Shown here: positions 23,801-34,759 of the stretch, one piece after another
How positions within the stretch are numbered: the stretch's first letter is position 1
Layout: each line of letters starts with the position of its first letter
NCBI RefSeq assembly: GCF_901709675.1
Contig: NC_051104.1
Location: 1,427,001 to 1,491,000, forward strand
Origin: Syngnathus acus
Taxonomy: Eukaryota; Chordata; Actinopteri; Syngnathiformes; Syngnathidae
Length of the DNA: 64,000 bases
Direction of reading: 5' to 3'
Position numbers and translations under genes: made by a program
Notes under the pieces: generated by a model
The model's input: only the letters and a program-made list of their open reading frames with translations
Databases searched by the model: none
What the model was told of the DNA's origin: nothing

Positions 23801-26558
23801 AGCAGAAGTCGTTGGTGGGGTCGTCCAGCCACCAGCCGCATTTCTCAGTCCAGCCTGCAATCCAGACATAAGACAGCATAAGACGGCGTGCCGATGGGGT
23901 GAGACGGCTGCAGTCCGCGACGACACCTACGTAGTTGGCCCATTAATGGTGGCAGCTGTTGAGGCCCTCTGTGCTTGGCTGCGGGAGGAAAGGGGGGTGG
24001 GGGTGGGGTGGGAGGTTGGGGGGGGGGGGGTCGGGGTGTTTGCAAATATGAGCAAATGCTTGATGTGTGCAGAAGAAGCGCTCGGGAGGGGCGTTTGCAC
24101 CTGTTTTGCAGACAAATGGCCGCTGCGTTGTGCAGGGGCTGGCACTCAACTCCCCAACAGAATTTGGGAATGCGCAGTCCCCCGTGGTGTCATCTTGCCA
24201 CTGGTCGTAGTCCTGTGGACGACATGAGCGTGTTGGACTCTGTCTGCTCGGCTTCCCAACGCCCTTCCTCGGCAATCGCTCACTCGCGCCCAAGTCTTTT
24301 TTTTATCCTGCTCAAATTTGGACTTTCCCAGCTCATCTTTTGAAAAATGATTTTTTTAAAAGGCAATTCACTTACAAAACTTGTTCCGTCACTCCACTCG
24401 TAGTCGTCGCCCGTCGTCTTCTTGAGTCCCACAAAAGCAAATTGTGAGGTCTGCAAGTGATCTTGAGGAAAGGAAGGAGAAGACGAGGTTCAGGGCAAGA
24501 AGAGCTTCAGTCAAATGACGACTGCGGCGGCTCCTCTGGGTGCTCACCATACACAAATTGGGCCTCTTCCTTGGAGTGGACGCTAGCCAGGTGGCCTCCC
24601 CGGCCAAGACAGGACTTCTCAGCATCGTCAAACGTTTTAACCGTCTTCTCGTAACGATAACAATAATCGCCATAGTGGAAGGTGTTTTTGTGGCAGTCGG
24701 AGGCTGGGGCCACAAAGAGAAACATGACCATGACAAGATGTTCAAGTGCAAATAAGTGTGCTGCAACTCACTCTCCACTACAGCAGGACCACTTTTGGGG
24801 GAGCACGTCGGGCAGTCTGCATAAAAAAAAAAAAAGACCTATTTGAGCTTTTCTCTTTTCAAAGTCAACCTGATTACAAACGTGCAGGCTTACTCAGCAG
24901 CCGTTTGCACATGTAGGCCAACGAGGAAAGACAGGAGCCAGACCGCCACTTGCCGGGCTCACCCCTTCCCCCTTGGTTGACGTAGGCGCAGGATGCAACG
25001 TCGGCGCTGTCGGGAGAAAAGAAACAAGCAATTATTTTGCCGTGTTTTTTTTTTTTTCCCCAAGTGGCCGTTTTCAAAATTGGCTCCTCCGCCTGACAAC
25101 AGCATGCAAAGTTGTTACGTCTTACCTTTCGAGTTGATTTGCGGCCCAGTTGGTGTATGTCGTTGTCTGGTTATCGGACCAGGTCAGATTCCGGCTCCCG
25201 CCTTCGAAGCGACACCAGAACTCGTCGCATTTCTGGGGGGGAAAAGAACAACAGTCACACTTGTCGCAGCAGTCGGCGACCGCTTGCGCTTCCGTCTCAC
25301 CTGGTTGGAGAGTCCCAGCCAGAAGGGGGTGTCCTCGCCCATGGTGCCCTTCACAAAGTCCTCCTCGGCCGAGGAGGTGATGGAGAGCAGGTCGCCGCCC
25401 ACCCAGACGCAGTGATGCCAGGCCCCCAGCCAACCGTTGGGCTCCTCCACCTTCTTGTAGCAGCTGGAGTCGTGCTCGAGCCACCCGGGAGCACACTTGT
25501 TGGCTGAGGGCACAATTTGGGGAACAGATCAGAGCACACTCCTGTTTTTGCCCTTCAGTCCACCATTTTGAGCAAAGGGCAATTTGCGGGTCACGGTTGG
25601 CCAAATCTACATTTTCTCGGGCAAATTGGAAGATCCGGGACTCGACTTGGTTAGCTTAGCCCAATGGCATCAGAGACGTTTACATTTTGAAAGGATTCCG
25701 GAAAATTCACCTTCGCGCTTGAGAAAAAAACACGGCCGCATACAACCGCTGTTGTGCCGCTGTACAAGGTAAAACGATGCAAAAAACATTCAACACGTGG
25801 CTGAGTACTTCATAAAAATGAAAAAGCACAGAATTTGTTGGTTGGCATGGTGTGACTCCAGGGTCACTGTTTTCGACGCAGTCAAAGGCGACTTACAATC
25901 AGGAGCCCGCGTAGCGTCTTTCCTTACTGCGAAAGGAAAAGACAGACATCAAGGCACAGACAGACGTCAAGGGGCGATGACAGTCAGTCGGTGGGGCGTT
26001 GCCTCTCACCATTTCCTCTTTTCTTGCAGACGTAACCTCTCTTCTTGTTGCACGAGTCGTACTCCCAGTTGCCGGTGCCAGTGAAGAAGGAAAGACAATT
26101 CCCATCGGCGGTACCTGGGGGGCGGGAGAGAAGATCTCAGTGCTCCTCCATTCCTCCAAAATGCAGCAGACAACCGTCTCCGACAGACCTGAAGCCGAGC
26201 GGACGTAAGTGAACGAGGCTCCGTCAGCCCACGTGCTGCCTTCGTCACCGACGGCGACATTGGCGCCCAACCACAGAGAGGATGCGTTCGTCAGAGCCTT
26301 GATGTAACCTGTACCAGAATGAACGACATCATCAAGAGGAGCCGAGTGAGGAGGACGCGTCATCCGTTGAGCTCCGGGTGATCGACTTTCTCAGCTCAAA
26401 AGGAATTGAGTTAGACAGGGGGACCAACGAGAAATATTAAAACCAAAGCAGCAATAACAGTGCGGTTTGCAAACACAAATTGGAGCTACTGAAACAGGGT
26501 AGACGGCTGAGGGGATCAGACCTCAACCAGCATCTGACAAAAAAATTGCGGATATTGC

Positions 26559-26611
<53 letters not shown>

Positions 26612-29600
26612 CAGGGTAGACGGCTGAGGGGATCAGACCTCAACCAGCATCTGACAAAAAAAATGCGGACATTGCATATATATGTGTGTATAATAAATAA
26701 ATTTACATATATATGTGTATATATATGTGTATATATATATGTGTATATATATATATATATATATAAAACTGTTCACAGAAAAACGAGAAAACAAGATTGA
26801 AGAAAAAAAAAAAAAAGCTTTTAGCTGACAGTCAATATGGATTCCGGAAGGACACTAATGGATCTTAATAGAGAACATCAGATGATAAAAAAAGTTATTG
26901 GGATTTTCATCAACCAAAAGCATTTGACCCAGTAAATCATGGCATCAGAGTAGTTGGTCTGGACTGGCTGAGGAGCTACTTAAGCAACAGGCAGCAATTT
27001 GTAAAAAGTCTGGAGATCATGTATCCCATAACAGGTGAACAACCTCAAGGGTCTGCCCTTGGTCCTCTTCAATGACTTGTGTATCCAACATCATGAAATG
27101 ATGATGATACAAACATCTATTGCGCTGGGGACAATTTACAGCAGCTTATGAAAACAAACAATCACAAGAGAAATGAATACGTGGTTTAATGTAAAACCAC
27201 ACTGCCAACAACAAAATTATTTGTCAGGTATAAATCGAAGCCTCGTTTGGAAGTGAAAATTGACAATGGTATGAGTTTCTGAAAGAAAATTCCTGGGCGT
27301 GACTGTTGACAATAAAAATCTGCTGGAAATCACACATTAATTAATCGTGTAAAAACCAAAATGTCAAAGGTTATTGCTACTCCGAGGAAAGCAAGAAGCA
27401 TTCCGGACTCCAGATACCTACATATTGCCATAGCTGAACTACTGTGTGGAAATACGGGGTAACAGCGAATAAGTCAAGCAATAGGACAAATAACAAGGAG
27501 CATACAAACGTTTGTCACTCAGGGATGTGATCAAACACAAGACAGCTCAAATTATATGTACACAGCAAGGTATAACCTTCATCCAAGCGGGATACAAAAT
27601 TTGTTTCTGGAAAGGCAGGCACGGTGGCTATCATCTGAGAAGAGAAGAGAATTTTAGGAGTGGAAATGTTTGAACAACGATAAAAAGTATGGGTATAACC
27701 GTCGTCTGTGGGGTGAAATTGTGTAATGGTCTGGAAAATGAGCACGAAAATAGTGCAAACATAAAAGTGTTCCAAAAAAGTGTCGAAAAACTGGTTTCTT
27801 AACATGTATGAGAGGAAAAAAAAGACAAGACTGACTACACGCTGGCAAAAAGGAATCTGAACGTGTGTCTACTTCGGTTTTATTGATTGAATTATTTGTT
27901 GAATGGAATAGGGTGGGAATCTAAACAGCTCTGCTTCCTCCTACTCGAGCATTCTTTGTCGTTGGGGGTTTTGGGTTGTTTGTTTCAGTGACTTGGATAT
28001 GACACTTTAAAGTGGTGTCTTATTTTTCTATTTTCATGTTTTAAATAGGTTCGAAATGAACATATAACAACAACAACTTGTTCATGGCCAATATTTCAAT
28101 TCATGTCCGCCTACCATGCACAAAGACCTGCTCATCGCGGTCGGTGATGCTGAGAAGGTTCCCTTGGAGGCGTTGGCAGTCGTCTTGCGCCTCCTGCCAG
28201 GTCTTGGTGGGCTGGCGGATCATCAGGTAGCAGAAGTCGCTCTCGGGGTTGTCCAGCCACCAGCCGCATTGCTGAGTCCAGACTGCGAGCCAGACGGCGT
28301 AAGACGGCGTAAGACAGCGCAAGACAGCGTAAGACGGCGGCAGTGCGGGACACCTACCCGGCTGGCCGACTAATGGTGGCAGCTGTGGAGGCCCTCCGCC
28401 CTTGGCTGCAGAAAAAGGGGAGCGAATATGATGAGCAAATGCTTCACGCATCCAAAAGGGGCGCTCGGGAGGGACGTTTGCACCTGTTTTGCAGACCGGT
28501 GGGAATGTGCTGTAGCAATTCCTGTTTCTGTTCAGGTCTTCGAAGGAATCCAAAGTAGAACAGACACCACCGTAGTAGTAGTAAGTTTTGCCGTAGTCCT
28601 GCGGATGAGATTTTGGACAGAACTTTAGCGCCTTGCATTCGATGTGGTCATCTTCCCGCCGCATTTCCTCACTTGCAGCGTTTTCGTACCTTCTCTCATT
28701 AAAGTTTCACTTTGGTTGTTGGGTTCACTTTGGCAGTCATAGTAGTATGAACATTGCAATAAAACATTGTGCCCGCCCTGGCAACCCAAATAAATGTCTG
28801 GGAAAAACATGCACAAAGCAACTAACCCTGTCAGTCAAAGTAGTATGAACATTGTAATAAAAGATTGTGCCCGCCCTGGCAACCCAAATGTCTAGGGAAA
28901 ACGTGCACAAAGCAACTAACCCTGAAGACCTAAAGACAAACCCGAGCCACCGTCCAGGATATATCATCTTAACCGCCTCCTCTCTAAAATCAGAGCGCCA
29001 ATACTTTGTAAGCGGCTGCCCGATGCCTCGAGACAAGACGGATGCCTGCAACATGACTTTTCCAAAGGCCTTCAGCAATCCACTTACAGAAGCTGTTCCG
29101 TCAGTCCACTCGTAGTCGTTGTTGCCCTTCTTCTTTTCTCCCAACCAAATTTCAGAGACATGTGCGTGATCTTGATGAAAGGAAGGAGAACAAGAGCTTC
29201 AGGGCAAGAAGAGCTTCAGCCAAATGACGACGGTGGCGCTTCTTCTTGGTGCTCACCAAGGATGAATCGGGCATCTTGCCTAGAGTGTATGCTAGCCAGG
29301 TGGCCTCGCCGGGCAAGACAAAACCTCTCGCCATCCTCCCAAGTTCTGTTCGTCGTGTCGAAAAGATAGCAATCATCGCCATAAAGGAAGTTGCCATCGT
29401 CGCAGTCGGAAGCTGAGGCCACAAAGAAAAAAAATTGAAGAGGAAACCATGACGACATGGTTAAAGTGCAAATAAGCGTGCGTCAACTCACTCTTCATTA
29501 CAGCAGAAACACTACTGGAGGTACACGTCCGTCCCTCCGGGCAGCCTGCAAAAAAAGACCCGTTTGCGCATCTCACCTTTCATCAGCAACGTGACCACGG

Positions 29601-30883
29601 ACGTGCAGACTTACTCCGCGGCCGTTTGCACATGTAGGCCAACGAGGAAGCGCAGGAGCCAGACCTCCACTTCCCAGGCGAAAGATGAGTTCCTTGGTTG
29701 ACGTAGGCGCAGGACGCGACGTCGGCGCTGTCGGTAGATTATAAAAAGGAACATTTTCCTATTTTTCCTTGAGTGCTCGTTCTCAAAATCGGTTCCAGAA
29801 CCTTTACGCGTGTCCGCCTGACAACAGCATGCGAAGATGTGACTTCCTACCTTCCAAATTGGTCTGAGGCCCAGTTGGTGTATGTCGTTGTCTCGCCATC
29901 AGACCAGATCAGCTCGTGGCTTCTGGCTACAAAGCGACACCAGACGTCGTCGCATTTCTGGGGGGCAAAAAAGAAAACAGTTCCAGTTGTTGTCCAGAGT
30001 CCACGACTGCTTCCGTCTCACCTGGTTGGAGAGTCCCAGCCAGAAGCGGGTGCCCGTGCCCATGGTGCGCTTCACAAAGTCCTCCTCGGCCGAGGTGGTG
30101 ATGGAGAGCAGGTCGCCGCCCTGCCAGACGCAGTGGTGCCGGGCCCCCAGCCAACCGTTGGGCGTCACCACCTCCTTCTTGTAGCAGCTGGAGTCGTGCT
30201 CGAGCCACCCGGGAAGACACTGGTTGGCTGAAGGCACAATTTGGGGATCAGGCGGACAGATCAGAGCACACTGATGGAACACTTGCATGTTTTTATTCTG
30301 TGCTCTTCATTGGGGGCATCTCAACCAAATGCACGAGGATTCTGTCAAGGGTGGGGTGTGGGATGGGGGGGCCAACGCCCATTGTCGCTTTGGCCCCTTC
30401 CAAAAACTTGCCTGTCCTTCATTTTTGGGTCCAGCCAGCGCCATGCAGCAAAGTGGAGCTGCTGATTGTTCGCATAAAAGCATCACTTACGCCTGCCAAG
30501 GATTGCACACAATTGCCCCAAAGTGATGATACTAAGCTTCAGATGTACAGTGGGGCAAAAAGTATGTCGTCAGCCACCAATGGTGCAAGTCGTTCCACTT
30601 AAAAGATGCCATCATCATCATCATCTTCACCCTCAGCTATTACCCCACCCACCAGTTACGCATATCGATGACCTGAGCTCAAATCAGGTCATCACACATT
30701 TCACCACTGGAGGGTGCTAAAGCACAACGCAACTCAATCGAATGGAACACGTTGCAACAGTTGGACCGCTCCCCCCTTCTTAGCTCAAGAAGAGCCCGTC
30801 CTTCCTTATATCAAAGTACAAAGCCAAGCAAGCCAGGCCTGACTGAGTGTTTCATGGAGAAGAAGGGCCTTTAAACTGCGGGG

Positions 30884-30954
<71 letters not shown>

Positions 30955-31022
30955 GCGGGGTCAATCAATCAATCAATCGATCGATCGATCGATCAATCAA
31001 TCAATCAATCAAAGCTGCGGGC

Positions 31023-31059
<37 letters not shown>

Positions 31060-31818
31060 CCTAATAAGCATGGACTCTGAGGGGCAAATGCAATTATTCA
31101 GATGCGCCCTGCGATTCACTAGGAGAAATGAACACGCATTGAAATCAGAGTCTCCTAAAAGTCCTACTCAATTTTGCAACATTATGCCGACACATTTTGA
31201 TGATGCACAGCGATATTATGAACTGCACAACTGTGTTGCAACTTTTTTGTGTGTGATGAGAACAGACCAAACACGAAGGTGTATTATTAATAATATAATT
31301 ACAATATAATTATTAATGTAATATAATGATTATGATCTATATTTAGATCATAATAACCATGATTTTTTATTTTTATAACAGAGGTGCTAAGAAATATCTA
31401 TTGTATAAAGGGGCTGTAAGAAATTATTGCTAATACTGTATCAAGGACTGTAAGAACTTATTAATAATAATGACTGATTATTATTCATTATAATTAGCTC
31501 ATATAAATCATGAAAATATTCTTATCATAGGGGCGCCAAGAAATATCTTGTCTATATACACATGTGCATAATATATTGTATAAGAAATGATTATTCTTAT
31601 TTATTATTATTATCATTATTATTATTAATAATAAATGTATTACTTTTATTATTATTAAACTAGTATTATCACTATTATCACTATTATCATTATTATATAT
31701 CATTTATTATTATTCTTGTGTCTTGTTGACATTCTCTGTCTAAACCCTAACGGTGCAACTCATCTAAGTGTCGCAAAGTCCAATCAGCCTGAATTCCAAG
31801 CGTGCCCATGTTTTAGGA

Positions 31819-31849
<31 letters not shown>

Positions 31850-32517
31850 CAGAGCGAAGGAAAAACAAAAGTAAACACGGAAAAAAGAGATGGAAGGAAA
31901 AGCCCAGTAACGCGACAGCACATATAAACACATTCGGTTTTCAAAATAAAAGAGCAATTTTAGATTGAATATTTTAAAGTTACATGCTCAACTTCAATAC
32001 ATCATACTGCGCACTTAAAATTCAGAAGCGGCTCGTTTGCCGCCGTAAAAAAAAGCCAAGACACTTGACTCAACGGTTTTAGCTCGTCATTTCAAAGTCA
32101 AGTTGCTCGTATGTTCGGACACAACAGCAGCCCACGTGAATGATGAAAATGATGATAAAGGCAAGCCTCGATAACAAGAAAGGTCCGGTCCGGGACCACG
32201 CACAAAGCAATTGTGCTCCTCTCAAACCAAGTTGTACACAGCAACTACATCAAAGTGTCCAAATAATGAGGATTCTTCAAAGGTTCTCAAAGTTTTTGTC
32301 GCCCAAATGTGTGACATTGCAATGATTTTAATTCTTTTTTTTATCTCAGGCACCGTAATGTTAGAATATAAGCAGATGCAGTCATGCTAACTCACAGTAC
32401 AGTACATTCCAGCTCTTTACTGTTGTTTCAATGGACTAAAGATACAAATTGCTTACCTGAAGCACATGTCCAATATATGGCAATCAGGAGAAGAACACAC
32501 TTTAGTTCTTTCCACAT
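20279..32517 (-). CDS. Secreted mosaic lectin: 7 C-type lectin domains plus SUEL, F5/8C and LCCL domains
   Basis: Predicted extracellular multi-lectin protein. I do not know a named vertebrate gene with this domain order. The 35 exons keep frame from ATG to stop (3942 nt, 1313 residues): 32457-32517, 30022-30227, 29851-29957, 29615-29727, 29492-29545, 29257-29412, 29088-29170, 28484-28598, 28115-28282, 26189-26308, 26010-26114, 25897-25926, 25301-25503, 25126-25232, 24894-25006, 24772-24816, 24548-24703, 24376-24461, 24101-24212, 23687-23854, 23193-23312, 23003-23110, 22897-22929, 22696-22830, 22204-22347, 21941-22018, 21725-21873, 21516-21648, 21392-21443, 21256-21322, 21053-21186, 20933-20982, 20701-20874, 20464-20609, 20279-20389. 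Exon 1 encodes a signal peptide (KCVLLLIAIYW). No transmembrane segment follows, so secretion is inferred. It could be two genes, but the second block lacks a signal exon and the phases match. Confidence 0.82.
20933..21443 (-). other. LCCL domain
   Basis: Four exons, residues about 1070-1170: LCSRTAADLGL, VRCPPGCAEAGYQVYGTRLY, then SNICAAAIHSGVIENPIGGD. This is the core pattern of cochlin and DCBLD LCCL domains (CPxxC, YGTxxY, ICxAAIHxGV, GG). The last of these exons appears to be a linker (YVNKLAPSPSYTFADT). LCCL domains occur in extracellular adhesion and defence proteins. Confidence 0.87.
21516..22018 (-). other. F5/8 type C (discoidin) domain
   Basis: Three exons, residues about 950-1069: ASSSAINAEPHKARLGGS, then NWIQVNLGQNFKVTGIETQ, FEILFSIDGVTWYHH, and VFAQYVRLLPVDS with LRFDVLGC. 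This is the standard discoidin order ending in the LGC cysteine. The segment between the spike region and AQYVRL is shorter than usual. The first exon's donor was set to end at 21941 so that the join stays in frame. The family usually binds phospholipid headgroups or glycans. Confidence 0.85.
22204..22830 (-). other. SUEL-type (L-rhamnose/galactose-binding) lectin domain
   Basis: Two exons, residues about 857-949. The domain opens LLCQDDWKSLECPDESVIRI, has the conserved YGR motif (SAFYGRKRSDVC) and closes with FRGLCDNYQICPL and CPGVSKYLHVVYSC. The YGR and KYL motifs and the Cys spacing are those of sea-urchin-egg-lectin / fish-egg rhamnose-binding lectins. A sugar-binding role is inferred from the family. 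Confidence 0.88.
22897..25503 (-). other. Lectin block B: C-type lectin domains 4-6 plus linker
   Basis: Residues about 440-856, paralogous exon for exon to block A. The exon lengths are 203/107/113/45/156/86/112/168/120/108/33 nt, against 206/107/113/54/156/83/115/168/120/105/30 in block A. CTLD4 begins NKCAPGWLEHDSSCYKK, CTLD5 begins NTFHYGDYCYRYEK and CTLD6 begins KCGWWLDDPTNDFCYLF. The canonical EPN/QPD and WND motifs are also missing here. Confidence 0.82.
26494..26770 (+). repeat. Duplicated 117-bp unit with TG/TA microsatellites
   Basis: A unit starting ACAGGGTAGACGGCTGAGG at 26494 recurs at 26611. Each copy runs into a TA/TG dinucleotide array (about 26560-26610 and 26677-26766). It lies in the intron between lectin exons 9 and 10. 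Confidence 0.8.
26820..27460 (+). mobile_element. Decayed non-LTR retrotransposon reverse-transcriptase fragment
   Basis: Broken frames read YGFRKDTNG, KAFDPVNHGI, LDWLRSYLSNRQQFV and PQGSALGPL, in the order of LINE reverse transcriptase motifs. Several stops and frameshifts interrupt them, so it is a dead copy. It lies antisense in the lectin intron. The clade (L2/CR1 or Jockey-like) cannot be settled by eye. Confidence 0.75.
30228..32456 (-). other. Mosaic lectin intron 1
   Basis: A 2.2-kb intron between the signal-peptide exon and CTLD1. It contains a TCAA microsatellite, an AT-rich stretch with TTA/ATT runs (about 31270-31710) and an A run at about 31820-31849. No extra exon, such as a ricin-B or FnII domain of the mannose-receptor type, was seen. 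Confidence 0.6.
30886..31059. repeat. TCAA tetranucleotide array in three blocks
   Basis: Blocks of (TCAA)n separated by GCGGGG-like and GCTGCGGGC-like interruptions, the middle one with TCGA variants. Simple repeat in lectin intron 1. Confidence 0.9.
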
Positions 32518-33134
32518 GTTGGAGGAAAATCCCCCCTCTCACTGAGGGTGCAACAATTGCAGTCTCGGGAGAAAATAAATGATACGTCGCCTCACTGTGA
32601 ATAGCCAGTGGATTTTAGTCAAGAGAAAAATGGACCCTTCTTCGAGCCAGAGGCATGCCACGCCCACACGTCAAACACGTCCCATTCAAAGGTGGTCATC
32701 TCAAAGCACTCTCAAGCTACGTGGGGGGTGGCGCGCGCGTGTGCGTATGACCAAAAGTAAAAAAAAGAAAACAGCACCTCCCCTTGAATTCCTTTCTTTT
32801 TTTGTAACTTTGTAAATGTTCTGGACGTGAACAACAGCAAAAAGCAGTCAACTCGTTTAACTGTAAATATAAATAATTAAATCCAAGTATGAAAGTTGGA
32901 ATTCAATGAGGTGTCACTCAATTTATGTTCAAGTATAGACAAGACTACAGAAGCTTTTCCATTCACGCCTCTCAGAATTCGTGTTGATTTTCAGAGAACA
33001 TGAGAAAATACATTTAGCGGACGTGCTTTTGAATGAAAATGAACGAGGATGAGCAAATGAATCTGAGAGACCAGTAAGCCTGACTATTTTCATTATGATC
33101 TTGAGGTCGACTAAACCGGTCTAGAAAGGGGGCT

Positions 33135-33850
33135 CGGTTTTCAACAAGAGGGAGCAGACACACAAACGGCAACACTGCTTGTTACTTATGTTGCGAGTCC
33201 AAGGTTGCCTGAAACCAGGGGGCGGGGCCGAGTCGTTCCTTCCGACCGGCAGACACGTGACAGCGCCACACAGCAATGGCGAACAAATTGAAAAATGACT
33301 TTGGACTCATCACACTCCTTTGGCTTTGCTGCGGGGGAGTCGTCAGAACGTTCAAGGCTTCTTCCACACCGATTCGTTTGTTTAACAAGAGCACAAAGAC
33401 ACATAGTTGTTCACTATTGGTCAAATTGATGATAAGAACAACTAAAAAGTATCCACTTAGGGACAAAATTCCCCACATGAAATGTCTTGGAAAGTCTCGA
33501 GCGGCATAATAAATGTCCATAGAAAAAGAAAGAACAGTTGAATAAATAATGCAAATTTTGAAAACAAACGTGACATTTTCTTTCATTTTCACTGCAGGTC
33601 ACAATGGGGACCCAGTGTCATTTTCGCGGACGATCGTTATTCAACAACAACAGTAAAGCAGTGGGCTCAGTACGCAGCCCTGTGGGGAGCCGCTACCAAG
33701 ACTGAGAGGTGTGGATGTATGACGGCCCACTCTCACCCTCTGGCTGCGACCCGTCAGGAAGCTCTTAAAGCTCTTAATCCACCTGCAAGTATTTCAACAA
33801 GAGGGCGCAGACACACAAACGGCCACGGCGCTTGTTACCTATGTTACACC
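33135..33850. repeat. Direct repeat pair flanking 0.6 kb
   Basis: A segment of about 55 bases (CAACAAGAGGG..GCAGACACACAAACGG..CTTGTTAC.TATGTT) occurs at about 33144-33192 and again at about 33798-33847, about 90% identical by eye. Between them is sequence I could not assign. It could be terminal repeats of an old element or a local duplication. Confidence 0.5.
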
Positions 33851-34759
33851 TGCGTGAAGCTGGCCCCCTACCCCACGCAACGTTGAAGGAAAACAGTTTA
33901 TTTCGTTTGTGCCGTAAAACAATGTGTTTGTGCTGCAACGCAATGTTTTAGTTATGAGACGTTATTTTATAGGTCATCCAGAGTCCACCCGGCGCCCCGT
34001 CTGCTCCAAATGAACCCAAAATGGCTACCGCTTGCCTACCGCTAACCCTAACTCAAAAACCTCCGTACGTTTTCGTAGCTTGAAGGAATGGGGTCGAAAT
34101 ACAAAAAGTCCTGCCTAGCTACCAAAACAGATATGCTCAAACCTCATTGAATAAAGTACATAAGCAGACAAGTATATTCACATATTAAAGCAATCAAAGA
34201 AATATTTTAAGCATATAATTATACCTACACACACCAAATCAATAAAGAAGACATTTTTGATAGGTGGTAATGACAAAGGTTTTTATAACTTTATGATCTG
34301 ATATATATTTCTGAGCACTTTGAAATAACAAATGTTTTTTGATATATTGCCTGAAGAGCTTAATGACCCTTAAGGAACTGTTTAATGCATGCCTGATGAT
34401 TCTCTAGATCACGGACACTGCCAAAGTCGTCTAAAAATGTTCAGTACTTGATTGTATCATATGTTTTGACTAATGCTAGACGCCAGTTTTCGATTACTAC
34501 TGAACGTTCTGGACAGGGGCAAATATTTTGCCTAACAAAGAAAAGATATGGTTGGAAGCATGATTAAACTAAGAATATGATGACGTAAGCAAGTACACGG
34601 AGTATCAAAAGAACAAACAAACAAGAACATGGTAAGTGGTGAGTACAAACTTTGCATATTCAGGGAACATGAATAAATTGATGATGTCACAGCCAAAAGC
34701 TCACATAATTCCGTACAAAATGACAAAATTGAAAGAATGACGAATGGATGAGGTGCGAC

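Larger units (their letters stand above)
25897..30227 (-). other. Lectin block A: C-type lectin domains 1-3 plus linker
   Basis: Residues about 21-439. CTLD1 (about 21-162) has CLPGWLEHDSSCYKK, FWLGLSNQ and a terminal GKWRSGSC...YMCK. A short Cys-containing linker (SCPEGRTCTSSS) follows. CTLD2 (about 182-298) starts NFLYGDDCYLF and has GHLASIHSRQDARF. CTLD3 (about 299-429) has CGWWLDNPESDFCYL, SLWLGANV and CNKKRGYVCKKR. A 10-residue exon links to block B. None of the three shows the EPN or QPD plus WND calcium and sugar-binding signature. The large intron 26309-28114 between the two halves of CTLD3 contains repeats. Confidence 0.82.

Noticed and set aside
23688-24227. 179-codon plus-strand open frame
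   Set aside because: It is antisense to lectin exons encoding domains 5 and 6 and crosses their splice sites. Shadow of real exons.
25504-25896. Splitting the lectin into two genes at this intron
   Set aside because: No signal-peptide exon or promoter-like start for the second block, and the phase-1 intron joins the two blocks in frame. Kept as one gene, with the alternative noted.
30886-31059. CRISPR-like regular repeats
   Set aside because: These are tetranucleotide microsatellite blocks in a vertebrate intron, with no unique spacers.
20279-32517. Calling the lectin a macrophage mannose receptor (MRC1) or phospholipase A2 receptor
   Set aside because: No ricin-B or FnII exon, no transmembrane segment, and SUEL, F5/8C and LCCL domains are present instead.
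33182-33592. 136-codon minus-strand open frame with a hydrophobic stretch
   Set aside because: No splice partner, no recognisable domain and no supporting context; low-complexity chance frame.
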